DNA of 64,000 bases from Chalara sp. BL73. Its lineage: Eukaryota; Ascomycota; Leotiomycetes; Helotiales. This document shows, in pieces, positions 34,519 through 45,061 of the stretch. The stretch is taken from NCBI GenBank assembly GCA_918026815.1, contig CAKJVC010000092.1:1-64000 (forward strand), given 5' to 3'. The translations under genes and the position numbers were made by a program. Position 1 is the stretch's first letter; each line of letters begins with the position of its first letter. Under the pieces are notes generated by a model, which saw only the letters and a program-made list of their open reading frames with translations, was not told where the DNA came from and ran no database searches.

Positions 34519-35696
34519 GTTGATCTTATGGTGTGATGGCAGCGAACCCAAAAGCGACAGAATGATTGATCAGGTCAGAGCTGTGAGACTGGCATCAGAG
34601 TTAGGAAATTGAAACAACGGAATTCGGACGTCTCTCTGAGGTCAAGAGGGTTTGAAAGTTCCGGAAGTTTCAACGCCTTACAGATTTTGGCATTCACAAG
34701 AGTTCTAATCGTTCTGAGTATCCTGACCGCTATTACGGCATAGAGAATGTGCCATGGTTACGCAGGGCCAAGAGGATTAGGTTTGCATCCTAGGTGCAAG
34801 CAGATATGTAGGTTGTATATATTCTACGCCTTGGCTTGATTACCAAAGGCCCTGAGACCTTTGCCTAGACATTTAGACGCAATATCAGTAAAGGAAATTC
34901 CTTTTCAAGAAGGCCAAGATCATGTACAGAGGCGTGATCACTGTCGCAAATGGCGCAGCCGCGACCCTCAACGTCTGCATGACATTCTGGATAAAAGAAT
35001 GTTCGTACTGAGAACCACTCAAGACATGGAAGGATATGAAGTTGATCGCTGTCAGAGCCGGCTTAGGAAGTTGCTTAGAGTACTAAAGCTTTTGCGCCAC
35101 ACCCCTACATCTTTAAAGAGTCTGGTTATCGCCGAGCTAGCCAATAAGAGCCTGAATATGCTCGCCAAGCGAGGGGCAATAAGCGAGCCCCTTACCTCCC
35201 CACTTCGCTCAGGCACGACAGGATATACACCCAATATCTATATATCACGTTCGTGTTGACTGAGGACCTTGGTAATCCACAAGCGCTGGATCCGGTACAG
35301 GCGATCTACGGACGACCAACGGACATATTTAGCGCACATGGTGACTACTTCCAAGACATGCATGAGTGTTCTGTGCAGTAGCTTTCCCAGCATCTAGCTC
35401 AATGAACCACTCGGAAACATGAAGATGGGAAGATACCTTCACCGAGCGGTCAGAGAATCCGCGCTCATATTTGGTGATTGTCTTACAAGCGGAGTACTAC
35501 CTGCCAAAAATTATCTAGCTGTATTATCGTCCGTAGACATTTTCGCCCGACAGCACCCATCAAAAGCCCTCCCGAGACCGTGCAAGAGCTTGATATATCA
35601 GACTTCGTTCCGCATCAGCAAATACTCATTAAAGCTACCTATAAATCTTGTTTCTCCGCCTCTACAGAAGAATATTCGTCAGATCCTATCGCTACG
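34519..35696. other. Divergent UstYa/precursor spacer with coding-like relics
   Basis: This holds both promoters. It also has two open stretches on the plus strand that read like protein: about 34861-35259 (Arg/Leu-rich) and, in another frame, about 35225-35381, which includes EDLGNPQALDPVQAIYGRPT and ends in a TAG. I recognise neither. A lost gene of the cluster or chance open frames are both possible. Confidence 0.4.
35640..35646 (+). promoter_or_regulatory. TATA-like box of the precursor gene
   Basis: TATAAAT lies 57 bases upstream of the ATG at 35697, close for a fungal TATA element. Confidence 0.4.
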
Positions 35697-36106
35697 ATGC
35701 GTTTCCAAATCCTCGCAACCATCACTTTCGCCACCCTCACTATCAGTGCTCCTGTCAAGGTATATCCAAAAGAGCCCACCAAACGTACGACCCAAAGGCT
35801 AATATCAGACTCCAGCGCAGCGAAGCCGTATATGACAATCCCAAAACCGCCACTCTTCCTTATGGCCTTAATGAGCTCGTGAAGAAAGGCGAGGCTGTCT
35901 ACGATAATCCAAAGACAGCGACGTTGCCATACTCCCCAAATTCCCTGGAGGCAAAGCGAGGAGAAGCTGTATATGATAACCCCAAAACCGCCACCCTTCC
36001 ATATGCCCCTAACTCCCTGGAGGCAAAGCGCGGAGAAGCGGTTTATGACAATCCCAAAACCGCTACCCTTCCGTATGCTGTGAACTCTCTCGAAGCGAAG
36101 CATTAA
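35697..36106 (+). CDS. Dikaritin-type RiPP precursor (UstA-like), four core repeats
   Basis: Two exons (35697-35759 and 35816-36106) join in phase across a 56-bp intron (GTATAT...CTAAT...CCAG) to 117 residues. Exon 1 encodes a 21-residue signal peptide region (MRFQILATITFATLTISA, then PVK). Exon 2 encodes four tandem units of 23-24 residues, each with the invariant stretch EAVYDNPKTATLPY, a spacer (GLNELV, or x-x-NSLEA) and a dibasic end: KK in the first, KR in the second and third, KH at the C-terminus. Splicing places a Lys immediately before an Arg, making a further dibasic site just ahead of unit 1. The architecture of signal peptide, repeated core and Kex2 sites is that of UstA-type precursors, which are secreted, cut by Kex2 and cyclised by UstYa proteins. 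Such products include mycotoxins and host-active peptides; bioactivity here is unknown. The core matches none I know. Confidence 0.9.
35822..36103 (+). repeat. Four in-frame precursor repeats (69/72/72/69 bp)
   Basis: Units are 35822-35890, 35891-35962, 35963-36034 and 36035-36103. The first 14 codons of every unit encode the same residues, yet each of the 14 codon positions differs synonymously in at least one unit. Spacers vary in protein sequence, most in units 1 and 4; units 2 and 3 share the spacer apart from one residue. Confidence 0.95.
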
Positions 36107-38834
36107 TATTTTGTCTTCTACTGCTCTTCGCATCAACAACAGGTCTGGGGTGGTGGGTTGATGGTGGACGCGATTCGATACTTGTCGAGGCCATTCGTAT
36201 ACACCTAGCTTTGGAGGCATGGATACGGTTGATCGGCTAGATATATCCTTAAGCTCTAGCAACTGAAAAGCAGATACAAGCTTTAATTGACAATATCTTG
36301 ACAAGTGATACACTACTTAGTTGCCTCAGGACTTCCTTTATTGCTTAAAGTGCTGCCACACAATCAAGTCCTTTGATAACAAAATTTGGAATGTAGAACG
36401 TCTTCATCTGCGTCTCGGAGAATGGTTGTGGGAGAAATTGAGCTCGGGAAGCCTCTCAATGGCTAAACAGCAACTTCACTATATCTACGTTAGTATTAGA
36501 TCCTGTTTTATGCAGCACCAAAACTTAGCTCGTCAGGGTAGAAGATACTATTTTTTTTTTCAATCATCTTACCTTGGTTTAGATATATAGAAAATGTTTA
36601 CCATCCAATTCTGTTTGGCTTTGTGGGAGATAAATGTCGGGATACATGAAGCCCTCGAGGGCAGTCTGCAGTGGTGGACTTCGCTTGCCGGAAAGAGCGA
36701 GGCCCAACCTAAAATTGAAAGTAAAGTGTAATATTTTCTTATAGCATTGGATTTGGAGAAATCCCCATGAAGTCACCATTAAATTGTGGCTGCTGATGTT
36801 TAGGGTGTTTTCCCTTGAACGAGAGCATAGCTTTGTAATAAGCCATAAATTTAATCTTGTGTAATCCACACAGCTAGCATGCTCACATTAGCCTCCATAC
36901 CACTGTTTACTGACGTTCTTCTGAGACCGGATGCTGTGTTGCTCGGGGCTTTATCTGAAGTTAGCTCAGCTGAATAGCAAAGCCCTTGCCAAACTTTGCT
37001 TGCCCTGTGTCTCGATCGTCCCTTCTTTAAAAATTAGGTTATCTCTCCTCTGTTGTATAGAGTAACAGTTCTGCTAATCAACAAAAGCTTCTATGGACCG
37101 GCTAGATCTCAAACTAGTAGCTAAGCTCCTTCGAACCTCTTCTCGGACTACTAATATTCAAGGAAACAGGATTGTGCTTCACAATGGCTTCTAGGACCAT
37201 TCTCTTGAGCTGCAAGGCTATCTAGAGCCATGTGATGCCCTCCAATGCCAGATAACGTTCGAAATAGAAAACACTTATTACCTGGCTTGGAGGTTGTCAT
37301 ATAGGATACAGAGTTCTGCCTCTCTATCTGCCATGTGTTGTGCATAGTGTGAAGCTATTCAATTTGGTATATTTGTTCCACTAGACGACGATAAGAGGGG
37401 TATTTGTGAAGATGTCTGATCCAGCCCCAATCGCTGAGATATGAGCAATCTCACAGTTGATACTTAATCAATCATGTATCTCTGCCACTAAACTGGAATG
37501 TGCAGGTTTCTATTCCCAGAAGCAAGAGACGATAGGTTGCTTGTCGAGGCTTATGAGGAGACTCCTTTTTATTTCAAAGCTGTTCACCGCAGTATAACCA
37601 TCCAAAGGATCCTTGGTTTGGTTGGATCGTCAAATCCTGCATGGGTTTGACGACAGTTGATGTCTTAGAGTGTCTTCGCATGGCATTACGGCATAGGTCG
37701 TCATCAGTGGTATGCTTTGGCAATCCTCTGATGCTGGTTTGCTATACCACCAACATGTCTTTTGGATTCACCATTACGGTTCAAATATTAGATGTGTTTG
37801 TGATCCTTAGTGCATAAATGTTGACGACATGCTTCAACTCAGACTCAGCACCTCTGTTAATATCTAAGAGAGACTGGCCATCTTTTTCTCAATCACCACT
37901 TTTTCCTTTCTCACTATCGTCATCGCAGTCAGGATCTTCGCCGTAACCTAGCAGCCTGTAGTGTAGCATCTCCGAACCCGCCAGTCTAATCTCGCCGAGG
38001 AACTAATTCGAAATTTCTTCCCATGCTCCCGAATGCCTCTGCATCCCATTTGGCTTCAAAGACCTGCTTGAAACCACATTCTTCGCCACTTGAATCTATT
38101 CTCCGTAGTGAAGTTCTTTGTAAACCCAGATCCATAGACTAACTTACCACTTTCTGGCATCCAGATATGTAACAGGCGGCCAGGGAGACAGGCCCTAGGA
38201 AATCTAAGATTTCACGTTGGATCTTAGCGGGAGAAGTGAGGAGGAGTAAGAACGCCATCAGCACCGTAGCGAGGTCCAAGGACACTGTATGCAAAGTCAG
38301 CAAGTTCTTAGGATAGTGAGGTAAAAGAGATTTACAAATTGCCATTATTTGGGTACTACAAAAGAGGTACGTGAGCCAGTGCCTTAACGGAGAGGACACC
38401 TCTCAGAGGGTATGCTCTGAACTATAGGTATCCAGCCGAAGGACTCACTTCTTGGTCGAACGAGTAGAGCTGTTTGTTTATAGGTGAGTCTCAGCTGCTT
38501 TAAGCAAGAGCTATCCAAGAACGGTGACCAGCGGTCGAGCCACAGTGGGCAATTCTACAGCCAACAAACACCACAGGCGAGAGAGATGAGAAGCTATCTA
38601 GTGAACAAAGCTAGTGGTATGAACACGCAAGAATAAACCATCCAGCCAACTACATATGATAAATATTATAGTACGGTCTTCAAATAAGTATTATGAAGAG
38701 TTAGTCCTACTTCGACAGACATTCCTCATCTAAAATATATGGCCTAACAGGGGGTATGTATCTCGGGAAAACTTTTCGTGTATATTCCCTCTCAATAGCC
38801 TACCCCAGGGCACTTGAGATGGATTGGTAAGTCA
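36107..38834. other. AT-rich gene-poor spacer
   Basis: No intact gene seen. Several stretches read like decayed protein, for example about 37505-37650 on the plus strand (EARDDRLLVEAYEETPFYF), but stops interrupt them quickly. Probably old repeat DNA. Confidence 0.45.
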
Positions 38835-39298
38835 AGCTTCTGAAGACCAAAGAAATCCGTGAGCTTGTCCCAATATTCCAACATTCCCACTTCAAACTCG
38901 CATGCCTGGGTCCAAGCCCTTATAATAAGAAGCTACTTTTGATACCAATTCTTCCTCTCAGAAATAAGCCTATCTACCGTGGCGAATTGCCAGATACTAT
39001 ACGGGATTTCAGCTACCACCTTCGCACCTTCCCGTCTTCAGACCAGTAAGCAACTCGTTGGGCGTATTTTCTTACAGCACTGGAATCCTCCATCAGGTGG
39101 AGAGAATATGACCTCGCCATCGCAAGGACTGTACTCAAGCGATAAGGTTCATATTTTTGACAGTGCACAGTACCTTTACTTGCACATGGGTCTGAGGCAA
39201 GCCGGAGAGACAGGCCTCGGATTATCGATGGCCACGAGCTGGGTCTCTGGTGGAATGGCGGCTAGAGAAGGCACTACAAAGAGGATATTAGCATGATA
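38835..39298 (+). pseudogene. Degenerate coding stretch, unknown
   Basis: From 38835 one plus-strand frame reads as plausible protein for about 120 codons (KLLKTKEIRELVPIFQHSHF, RGELPDTIRDFSYHLRTFPS, LTALESSIRWREYDLAIART) and is broken only by stops where a Gln codon would become TAA by C-to-T change. Similar text continues in a second frame (HIFDSAQYLYLHMGLRQAGE) to about 39298. The family is not recognised. It may be a repeat-induced-mutated relic. Confidence 0.35.
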
Positions 39299-40460
39299 TT
39301 CATATGGTTACTTTAGCTCCTAGAGGGTTAAACTCACTGATGGCGGTGGCATGTATTTTTGGCCTTTGGCTTGGTATAAGGTAAGCCTAATTATTTTGCT
39401 CTTGGATGATACCTCTGAAGTGGACTTCAATGCTTAACATATATATATATATATATATATGAAGGGAGTCGAGGATGAGGGTAAAAGAAGGGTCGAGAGT
39501 AGCTAGATTTCTACACGGTAAGGCGGTGGGCTCAAGTAACTCTAGCTCAAAGTGAACCAAGCAAAGAAGGTGTAGGCATAGACTTGATTCTGGTAGTGGA
39601 GATGAAACATGATGGGAAACTGAGATGAGAGTTGTGTCCTTGTCTGCAAAGCAAAAGTAAAGCCCGCCTCTGGACAACAACTCTAGAGGTGTGTTTGATG
39701 ATAATCTATAATTGATCGCTGCAACAGAGATCTTGGAAAGGTCATTGCCTTGACGCAAACTTATGTCAAAAGTTGCGGGTTGATAGTTGACCTTGCATTT
39801 ACTCCTTTACTCATAATTGAATCGCACACTATCTCTCAATCGTTCCATCACAGTCTACTTAAGCCCCATCACTTTCCATAAATCCACCCCCCGCGAGCTC
39901 TCATCTTAACAATACCTTCCTTCCTTGGATCTTTTTACAACTTTTATAAGGCTTGTCGCGGAACAGTTCGAAAAAACCATCGCGTCCACCATATCAGCGT
40001 CAGGGTGCAATTTACGTTCTGCATATCTAACTCCCTCACGCTTTTCCCTAAAGAGCAGCTTCACGGCTCTAAGCTTTACCCTCTTCCCTTTTGGTCAGCT
40101 CCTTTCCGGCACAGAATTTAGAATGCAAACAGGCCTAGGCAAGTCACAGCTTTTCCCGCATCCAGTTCTGCCAAATGAATGATGCAGCGGAACACAGTTG
40201 TTTTTCTCGCATGACCGAGATGACTAGTCGAGTTTCTTCATTGAAAGAGCAAACTAGTATAGATGATTGACGCTTGCGGTGCCGCGTTTCTTCCTGCGAA
40301 TTGCATATAGGGTAAGGCTAACGCAGGTCGAGGAGAACGGGTTGAGCTCACAGAAATTTCTAAATTGATGCTCGAGTGGAAGGCACAAGAAGAATTCAGT
40401 TAGAGATGAGGTACCAGATGTGGGTTAATACTTACTACATCAGGTACAGCGAGGCTTGGT
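39299..40460. other. Spacer
   Basis: Contains an AT microsatellite (39439-39460) and no supported gene. Confidence 0.5.
39439..39460. repeat. (AT)11 microsatellite
   Basis: Uninterrupted alternating A and T, 22 bases. Confidence 0.95.
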
Positions 40461-40610
40461 AGTGATATTCCAATTCTCTGCTTTTTTTAAGGGTCCCTAG
40501 AATGTCTAGTTTAAAAACACACATTCTGTTAGTGCTTTTACCCTCGGTCGAAAACCCAAAAGCTTGTTAAGGCCTGCAATGCCTGTAGCTTCAGAGAATT
40601 GGACTATTAC
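40461..40610. mobile_element. MITE, copy 2 (about 150 bp)
   Basis: It begins AGTGATATTCCAATTCTCTG, the same end as the element at 7402, and shares the interior block ttaaaaacacacattct. Its right end (TTCAGAGAATTGGACTATTA) is a diverged inverted copy of the left. It is shorter than copy 1, so one of the two carries an indel. It lies just upstream of a gag-like relic. Confidence 0.7.
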
Positions 40611-40729
40611 TTTTATGTGCTAATGGTATGCATTCCAAGTGTGGCACAAGCGAAGACCGTCACTTCTAACCAACACCGTGACGCTACTGTCTCATCACCA
40701 ACAACCCAAGTCAAATTGTCAATATTGAC

Positions 40730-41600
40730 CAAGTTCTTTCCGATGTACGCAACCATATTATAGGTCAAGAGATAAAAATCAATCGGTTAGAGGCCGCCTT
40801 AAGCAAAGCTCAATCCAACCTAGATAACTCTCAAATAAATCTTAAGTCGGAAAAAAGAAGCAAATATCAAGGCTCAAGCTGCATTTCTTCGAACTAAACA
40901 GGAGCTCGATCATGTCTTAGACGCTATAGATGAACCGTTAGAAGTATGCGCCATGCTTATGGCATCTTTCTTTTGGTATTCTACGTTCCACAGTATTCCA
41001 GAACTTCAAAAAACGACAGACAATGGACAAATCATTACGTATTGAGTTATTAACAAAATTAATATCGCTCGCATTTACTCGCCGCAAATGCCTCCTGCTA
41101 TTCTTCCCAAGCCTTTACCAGATTTCGGCGTCAGCCAACTAGACTAACGCAATGGCTTTATCAATCTAACTAAGTTTTTTGCTCAAATTGAAAGTAACCC
41201 AGCAGATAAAGAACTACTGACTTTGGAACAAGCAACTAGAATGGAAGAAAAGGCTCGTACTACCAATATTGTATAATATGACTCGTATTAGCCTATGAAT
41301 CCTTCCGGTATTGGCATTCTTCCCGATAGAGGGGAAACAGAGGCAATAGCCAAAACACTCAGCACCAAGGAGAGGCGATTGAGTTATCAAAACCCCAAGA
41401 TGAGCAACCCACCGGTATAATCGAACCAAATCAACTAGAGAACGGCTTAGGACGCAACGGTTTAACAAACACAGAGTTGGTATCTCTAGTAAGCGGATGG
41501 AGTGGAGGACAAGAATTACCGGAAGCAAAGGAAGCGAAAGAGTGAGACGGCGTGCTGTATATTTGGGGAGGTGGATCGGCAACAGCAATAGCTACAGATA
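40730..41600 (+). mobile_element. Gag-like retroelement relic
   Basis: Plus-strand text resembles fungal LTR-retrotransposon Gag: a coiled-coil stretch (RLEAALSKAQSNLDNSQINL), a middle part readable across two frames, then FAQIESNPADKELLTLEQA followed by MEEKARTT and MNPSGIGILPD. It is riddled with stops, many of them TAA/TAG at expected Gln positions, as expected after repeat-induced point mutation. No reverse transcriptase, integrase or LTR is seen nearby, so it is a fragment. Confidence 0.55.
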
Positions 41601-42286
41601 ATAAAATTTATTGCTTTTTACGAGTTTTACTTTAATTGCACTTTGTAAGCGAGCGTTTCGCATCTTGCTCTTTAATAAAAGTTGAATTCTATACAGGTTG
41701 TGCTGATCTACATCAGTATGAAAGGGCAAGGACATGCGTATCTAATTGGAGAAGACTGAGCGAGTTAACAGAAAGCACTGCACCGGGGAAAACTTAATAG
41801 GGTAAACTATGGATTTGGGAACTAGAGGAGGCAAGCCAATAAGGTAAAATGAAGCCATGCGGGCCTTCTGACAGCCACTGCCATGGAGGCCGTTCAAAAT
41901 TGGGTGGCAGTCGGAAAACATATTTCCACGACAGCGATAATGTACTTTCGCAGCTGCGCGCGGTATGTGGTAGGCTAAATGCAGCCCCGGAGAGCGAGAA
42001 GGTGAGCAGACCTATACGTTCAAATTTATATTTCCCTGGAGATTTGTGTTCAAGAAGAACAACACGAGGCTATTCCATCCTTGAGCAGATGTGGAACCCA
42101 CTGTTCTTTGGCACATGGTCTCGTGTAACGTTTGATACACTTGAGATCCGCCTTTAATCCATTTTTATGGCCATTGTGCATAACTGCAGTTGCGCGAATA
42201 TACTCTCATCATATACAGAGCCTCCGGAGAGGTGTGGAATTGCAAATTCCCAATCATATACAAGAGTGCCATTGAGCAACTCTTCC
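41601..42286. other. Spacer
   Basis: An open frame at 41849-42157 (plus) has no recognisable family. Otherwise this is the downstream flank of TMA20. Confidence 0.45.
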
Positions 42287-43036
42287 CTACTCCGTGCTCA
42301 ACTTCCACAACCCATCTCCCAAGTAATGGCCGTCCTCCACCACCGGGCCCTTACTCTTCTCTTTTGTCTCCTTTGTTCCCATGCTCAACAGTCCTACTGC
42401 ACACGCCTCCTCCTTGCCCTCTGCGCATACGACTACGGGTTCTCCTGCCTCTAACTCCCTTCCTCCATACCATCCTTCTCTATCCTCCCCGATCTTCGGC
42501 TCGCCATATATTCCAATTTCGCTAGCATCACCTGAAGGCAGCCGCCCCCCTGTAGAAGTGAGACCAGGAGCCATAAGGGTGGCGCCTGAGAGCACGAAAC
42601 GGATAGCGCCACGATCGATGCGAATGCTGGGAAAGCAGGTTGGAAAGCGGTGTACGAGGCGGAGGTGTGGGAGGAGGGCATCAGTCATATGTTGGTAGAA
42701 GAGAGGAGTTGAGCCGATGAGGTAGAGGGTTACTCTGTCTGGTCTGTAATTTAAGGGTCAGCAAGCAATCCTTCATTATGGGCCTAATTGAGAGGTTGGC
42801 TGGGAAATAAAGACAGCACATTTTCATAGCATCCAGTTGCTCTTTTTTGGGTATTATTTCATCGATATGAGGGGCGAGTAATGGATATGTGGTTACGATC
42901 TGTGTTCTGATGGCTCGCTGAACGGAAGATTTTACTTTTGACTTAGAGCCTGGGGAAATGCTATCAATTTCCAGATTAGTACACGAGCATGGTGTATTGG
43001 GAGCTTTCGGGCTTTGAATTACTCTTTCTTGAACAT
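42287..43036 (-). CDS. TMA20: TMA20/MCT-1 homologue, ribosome-associated PUA protein
   Basis: Three exons (43036-43023, 42960-42820, 42743-42287) join in phase to 203 residues. The tiny first exon encodes MFKK. The N-terminal domain follows (SSVQRAIRTQIVTTYPLLAP, IIPKKEQLDAMK), then PDRVTLYLIG and FYQH, and then the PUA domain (IRIDRGAIRFVLSGATLMAPG, PVVVCAEGKEEACAVGLLSM, DGHYLGDGLWKL). Tma20 with Tma22 (MCT-1/DENR in animals) binds the 40S subunit, recycles post-termination ribosomes and promotes re-initiation. Length fits the family except for an insertion of about 28 residues (SGDASEIGIYGEPKIGEDRE...) inside the PUA domain. The second intron starts GTGCTG, a weak donor, but phase supports it. 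Confidence 0.9.
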
Positions 43037-43376
43037 TTTTACTACAGATTTTGAAAATTGCTGTTGTTGCACGGAAAGGTTGATGTTTTGCGTGAAGTTG
43101 GCTTCGAAACATAAAGTTATGATTGCCCCGCAATTCGGGTGCGCAGGATGACCTTCGACGCAATTCGCATGGAGGGGTAATTCGCGATGTGTAACCAACC
43201 CACTTGGAGCCTTCAAATTCAATCACTTATAGGCAGGCATGTTTTCTCTTTTTCTTTTACCCTTTTCTTCTGTTTTGCAGGTGGTCATCGTTTTATTGAA
43301 TTCATAAACCAGCCCCTATCCATTGTCCTATCCATGATCCGTAACTCCATCCTAGTCATGTTTCCAACCAGGCAGC

Positions 43377-43733
43377 CTATTGATGATTCACATGCGTAAC
43401 TGTGCCATCTTCTCCAACGTGGATATTCAGCCTGTGGCATTATTAGCTTGTCGTCGAAGATTTGCGTACACAGGCTTGGATATGTTACCTCTCCGGTCTG
43501 AAGTCCCTGGTGACTATGGTTCCCGGCTCAATGATGCGAGTCTCCTTTGGTAAATCTGCCTTTGCGAAAGTCTACAAACAAGTCAGTACATAAATCATCC
43601 TGTAATCTTGAGACTCGACGGAACCCACCACTTCATCAGAAACCTCACCAAGCTTCTTGCCAACCAGCTTATTCTGCCATTCTTGAGTCTTGTCGCCGCC
43701 AGCGCTGGTGGTAACGGGATCGACGAGAGGCAT
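43377..43733 (-). CDS. I78-family peptidase inhibitor, 80 residues
   Basis: Three exons (43733-43629, 43571-43489, 43431-43377), with two 57-bp introns, join in phase. The protein starts MPLVDPVTTSAGG and contains the family blocks TQEWQNKLVGKKLGEVSDE, TFAKADLPKETRIIEPGTMV, TRDFRPER-LNIHVGEDGTV and the end THVNHQ. This matches the small inhibitor I78 family, related in fold to potato inhibitor I (chymotrypsin inhibitor 2), which blocks serine endopeptidases through an exposed loop. There is no signal peptide, so it probably acts in the cytosol, perhaps on the cell's own proteases. The first donor could be three bases earlier, changing one residue. Confidence 0.85.
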
Positions 43734-45061
43734 GCTGAGAGGCTGTGGTTGTTTGATAGTATGGTCTTGGTGGTTATATCTGTTTGGAAAGCTCTGCTGG
43801 GAAGGTCTTGATGATTTTGATAGTAGGTGTGGGAAGGTTTTGTAGCGTTTGATGGTGAGCATGCAGCGGAGAAGAAATCCTGTTATAAAGGTGACAAGAA
43901 GTTGTTGCCTCCTCTCTGGGACGCGCAAAGGCTATAAAGTAGCTAGGCATGTGCATGCACAAAAGTATGTAGGTAGCTAGCCAAACTGGATAACTCCTTC
44001 CTGATTCCCCTCTAGTATGACGTATCACACCATCATTCCTCATCCTTCCGGTTAACACGTGACCTGTGCCAGTTTTCTTATTTGCCCGCTTGCCTTGCTG
44101 CGTCAGACATTACCTAATCCAAACCCATGTCAGGCTCCATCTATTCCTAATACGGTGACTGATTGTCAGTCGTACAGGGTCAGCACACACCAAGCCTGGG
44201 GAATGTCTGAGGGAAAAGGATGGTACTTGTACTGTAAGTAAAGTACTTATCTAACGGTGCAGTAAATCAAAAGTCCGCCTCACTTTGCTTTCTCTTTTTT
44301 TCTTTTCTTTTTTTTCCCTCCCTTATTTTATATCTACCATCCACCGTCTGGCTACCCATATTGTAACAACACCATCTGCTGTATCTCTCGCTTGCTGTAT
44401 GACCAGTCCCACGTCTCAATCTCCCCTCCTGAATTTCCTGAGTTTTGGCTTTGGCAGGCCTAAGCCCAAAGGCTCCAGCCACGCCACAATTCATATCGCC
44501 ATGCAATCAACTAGCTGTCGCAAGTGCTGAGAAGCAATTGAGAGCGATGGACATTGCGCTGCGATTCTGGGCAGAAACAGATCCGAAAGAGCGGTATTCC
44601 TGCATGACGACGGTACACAATAGTTCGTTTTTGATTACTTGTGCGCAGACACAGACAACTACAATCGGAATAATTGGAAATGAAGTTTCAGAATCCCCAT
44701 ACCGCTCCTCGGCTACGCTAAGTCCTTCTGGTGCAGTCTGCTCATTTTTGACCGAAAGATTTGCTGCAGGGCTGAGGCTTCGACCTGATGGTGGGCCTAT
44801 CACAAATGTATTTCCAGTGAGGCCTGGACCCCTAACCCCGGACACAATAGGTGTCCAGCTTCAGCCTATGAAGCTACGCCTCTGCACTTAAAATAAGCAT
44901 ACTGTTCGATGGGGGCTTTCCTCCTTTCTCCTGTAGGTACTTCCTAATCTCTATCTGCTCGTCCTCTCCGTTCTTCTGTTGATCTATTCCCCATCTCTTA
45001 AGATACCCTGCCGATTTTATTCGTGCTACTTGAGTTCAGAATAGCTGCTTCTACTACCATC
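43734..45061. other. Divergent intergenic region
   Basis: Promoters of the I78 gene and of the gene at 45062 lie here, with C/T-rich tracts (about 44285-44330). Overlapping open frames at 44445-44891 (plus) and 44507-44845 (minus) have no recognisable family and I do not call them. Confidence 0.5.

Noticed and set aside
35822..36103. CRISPR-like spaced repeats
   Set aside because: The repeats are in-frame coding units with silent variation and no unique spacers, in a eukaryotic gene.
35639..36313. Minus-strand repetitive open frame across the RiPP precursor
   Set aside because: It is the reverse reading of the four precursor repeats. Conservation of silent sites runs against it: plus-strand residues are invariant while minus-strand residues vary.
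44445..44891. Overlapping open frames on both strands
   Set aside because: Neither has recognisable domains, signal or splice context. It could be a leader region of the gene at 45062.
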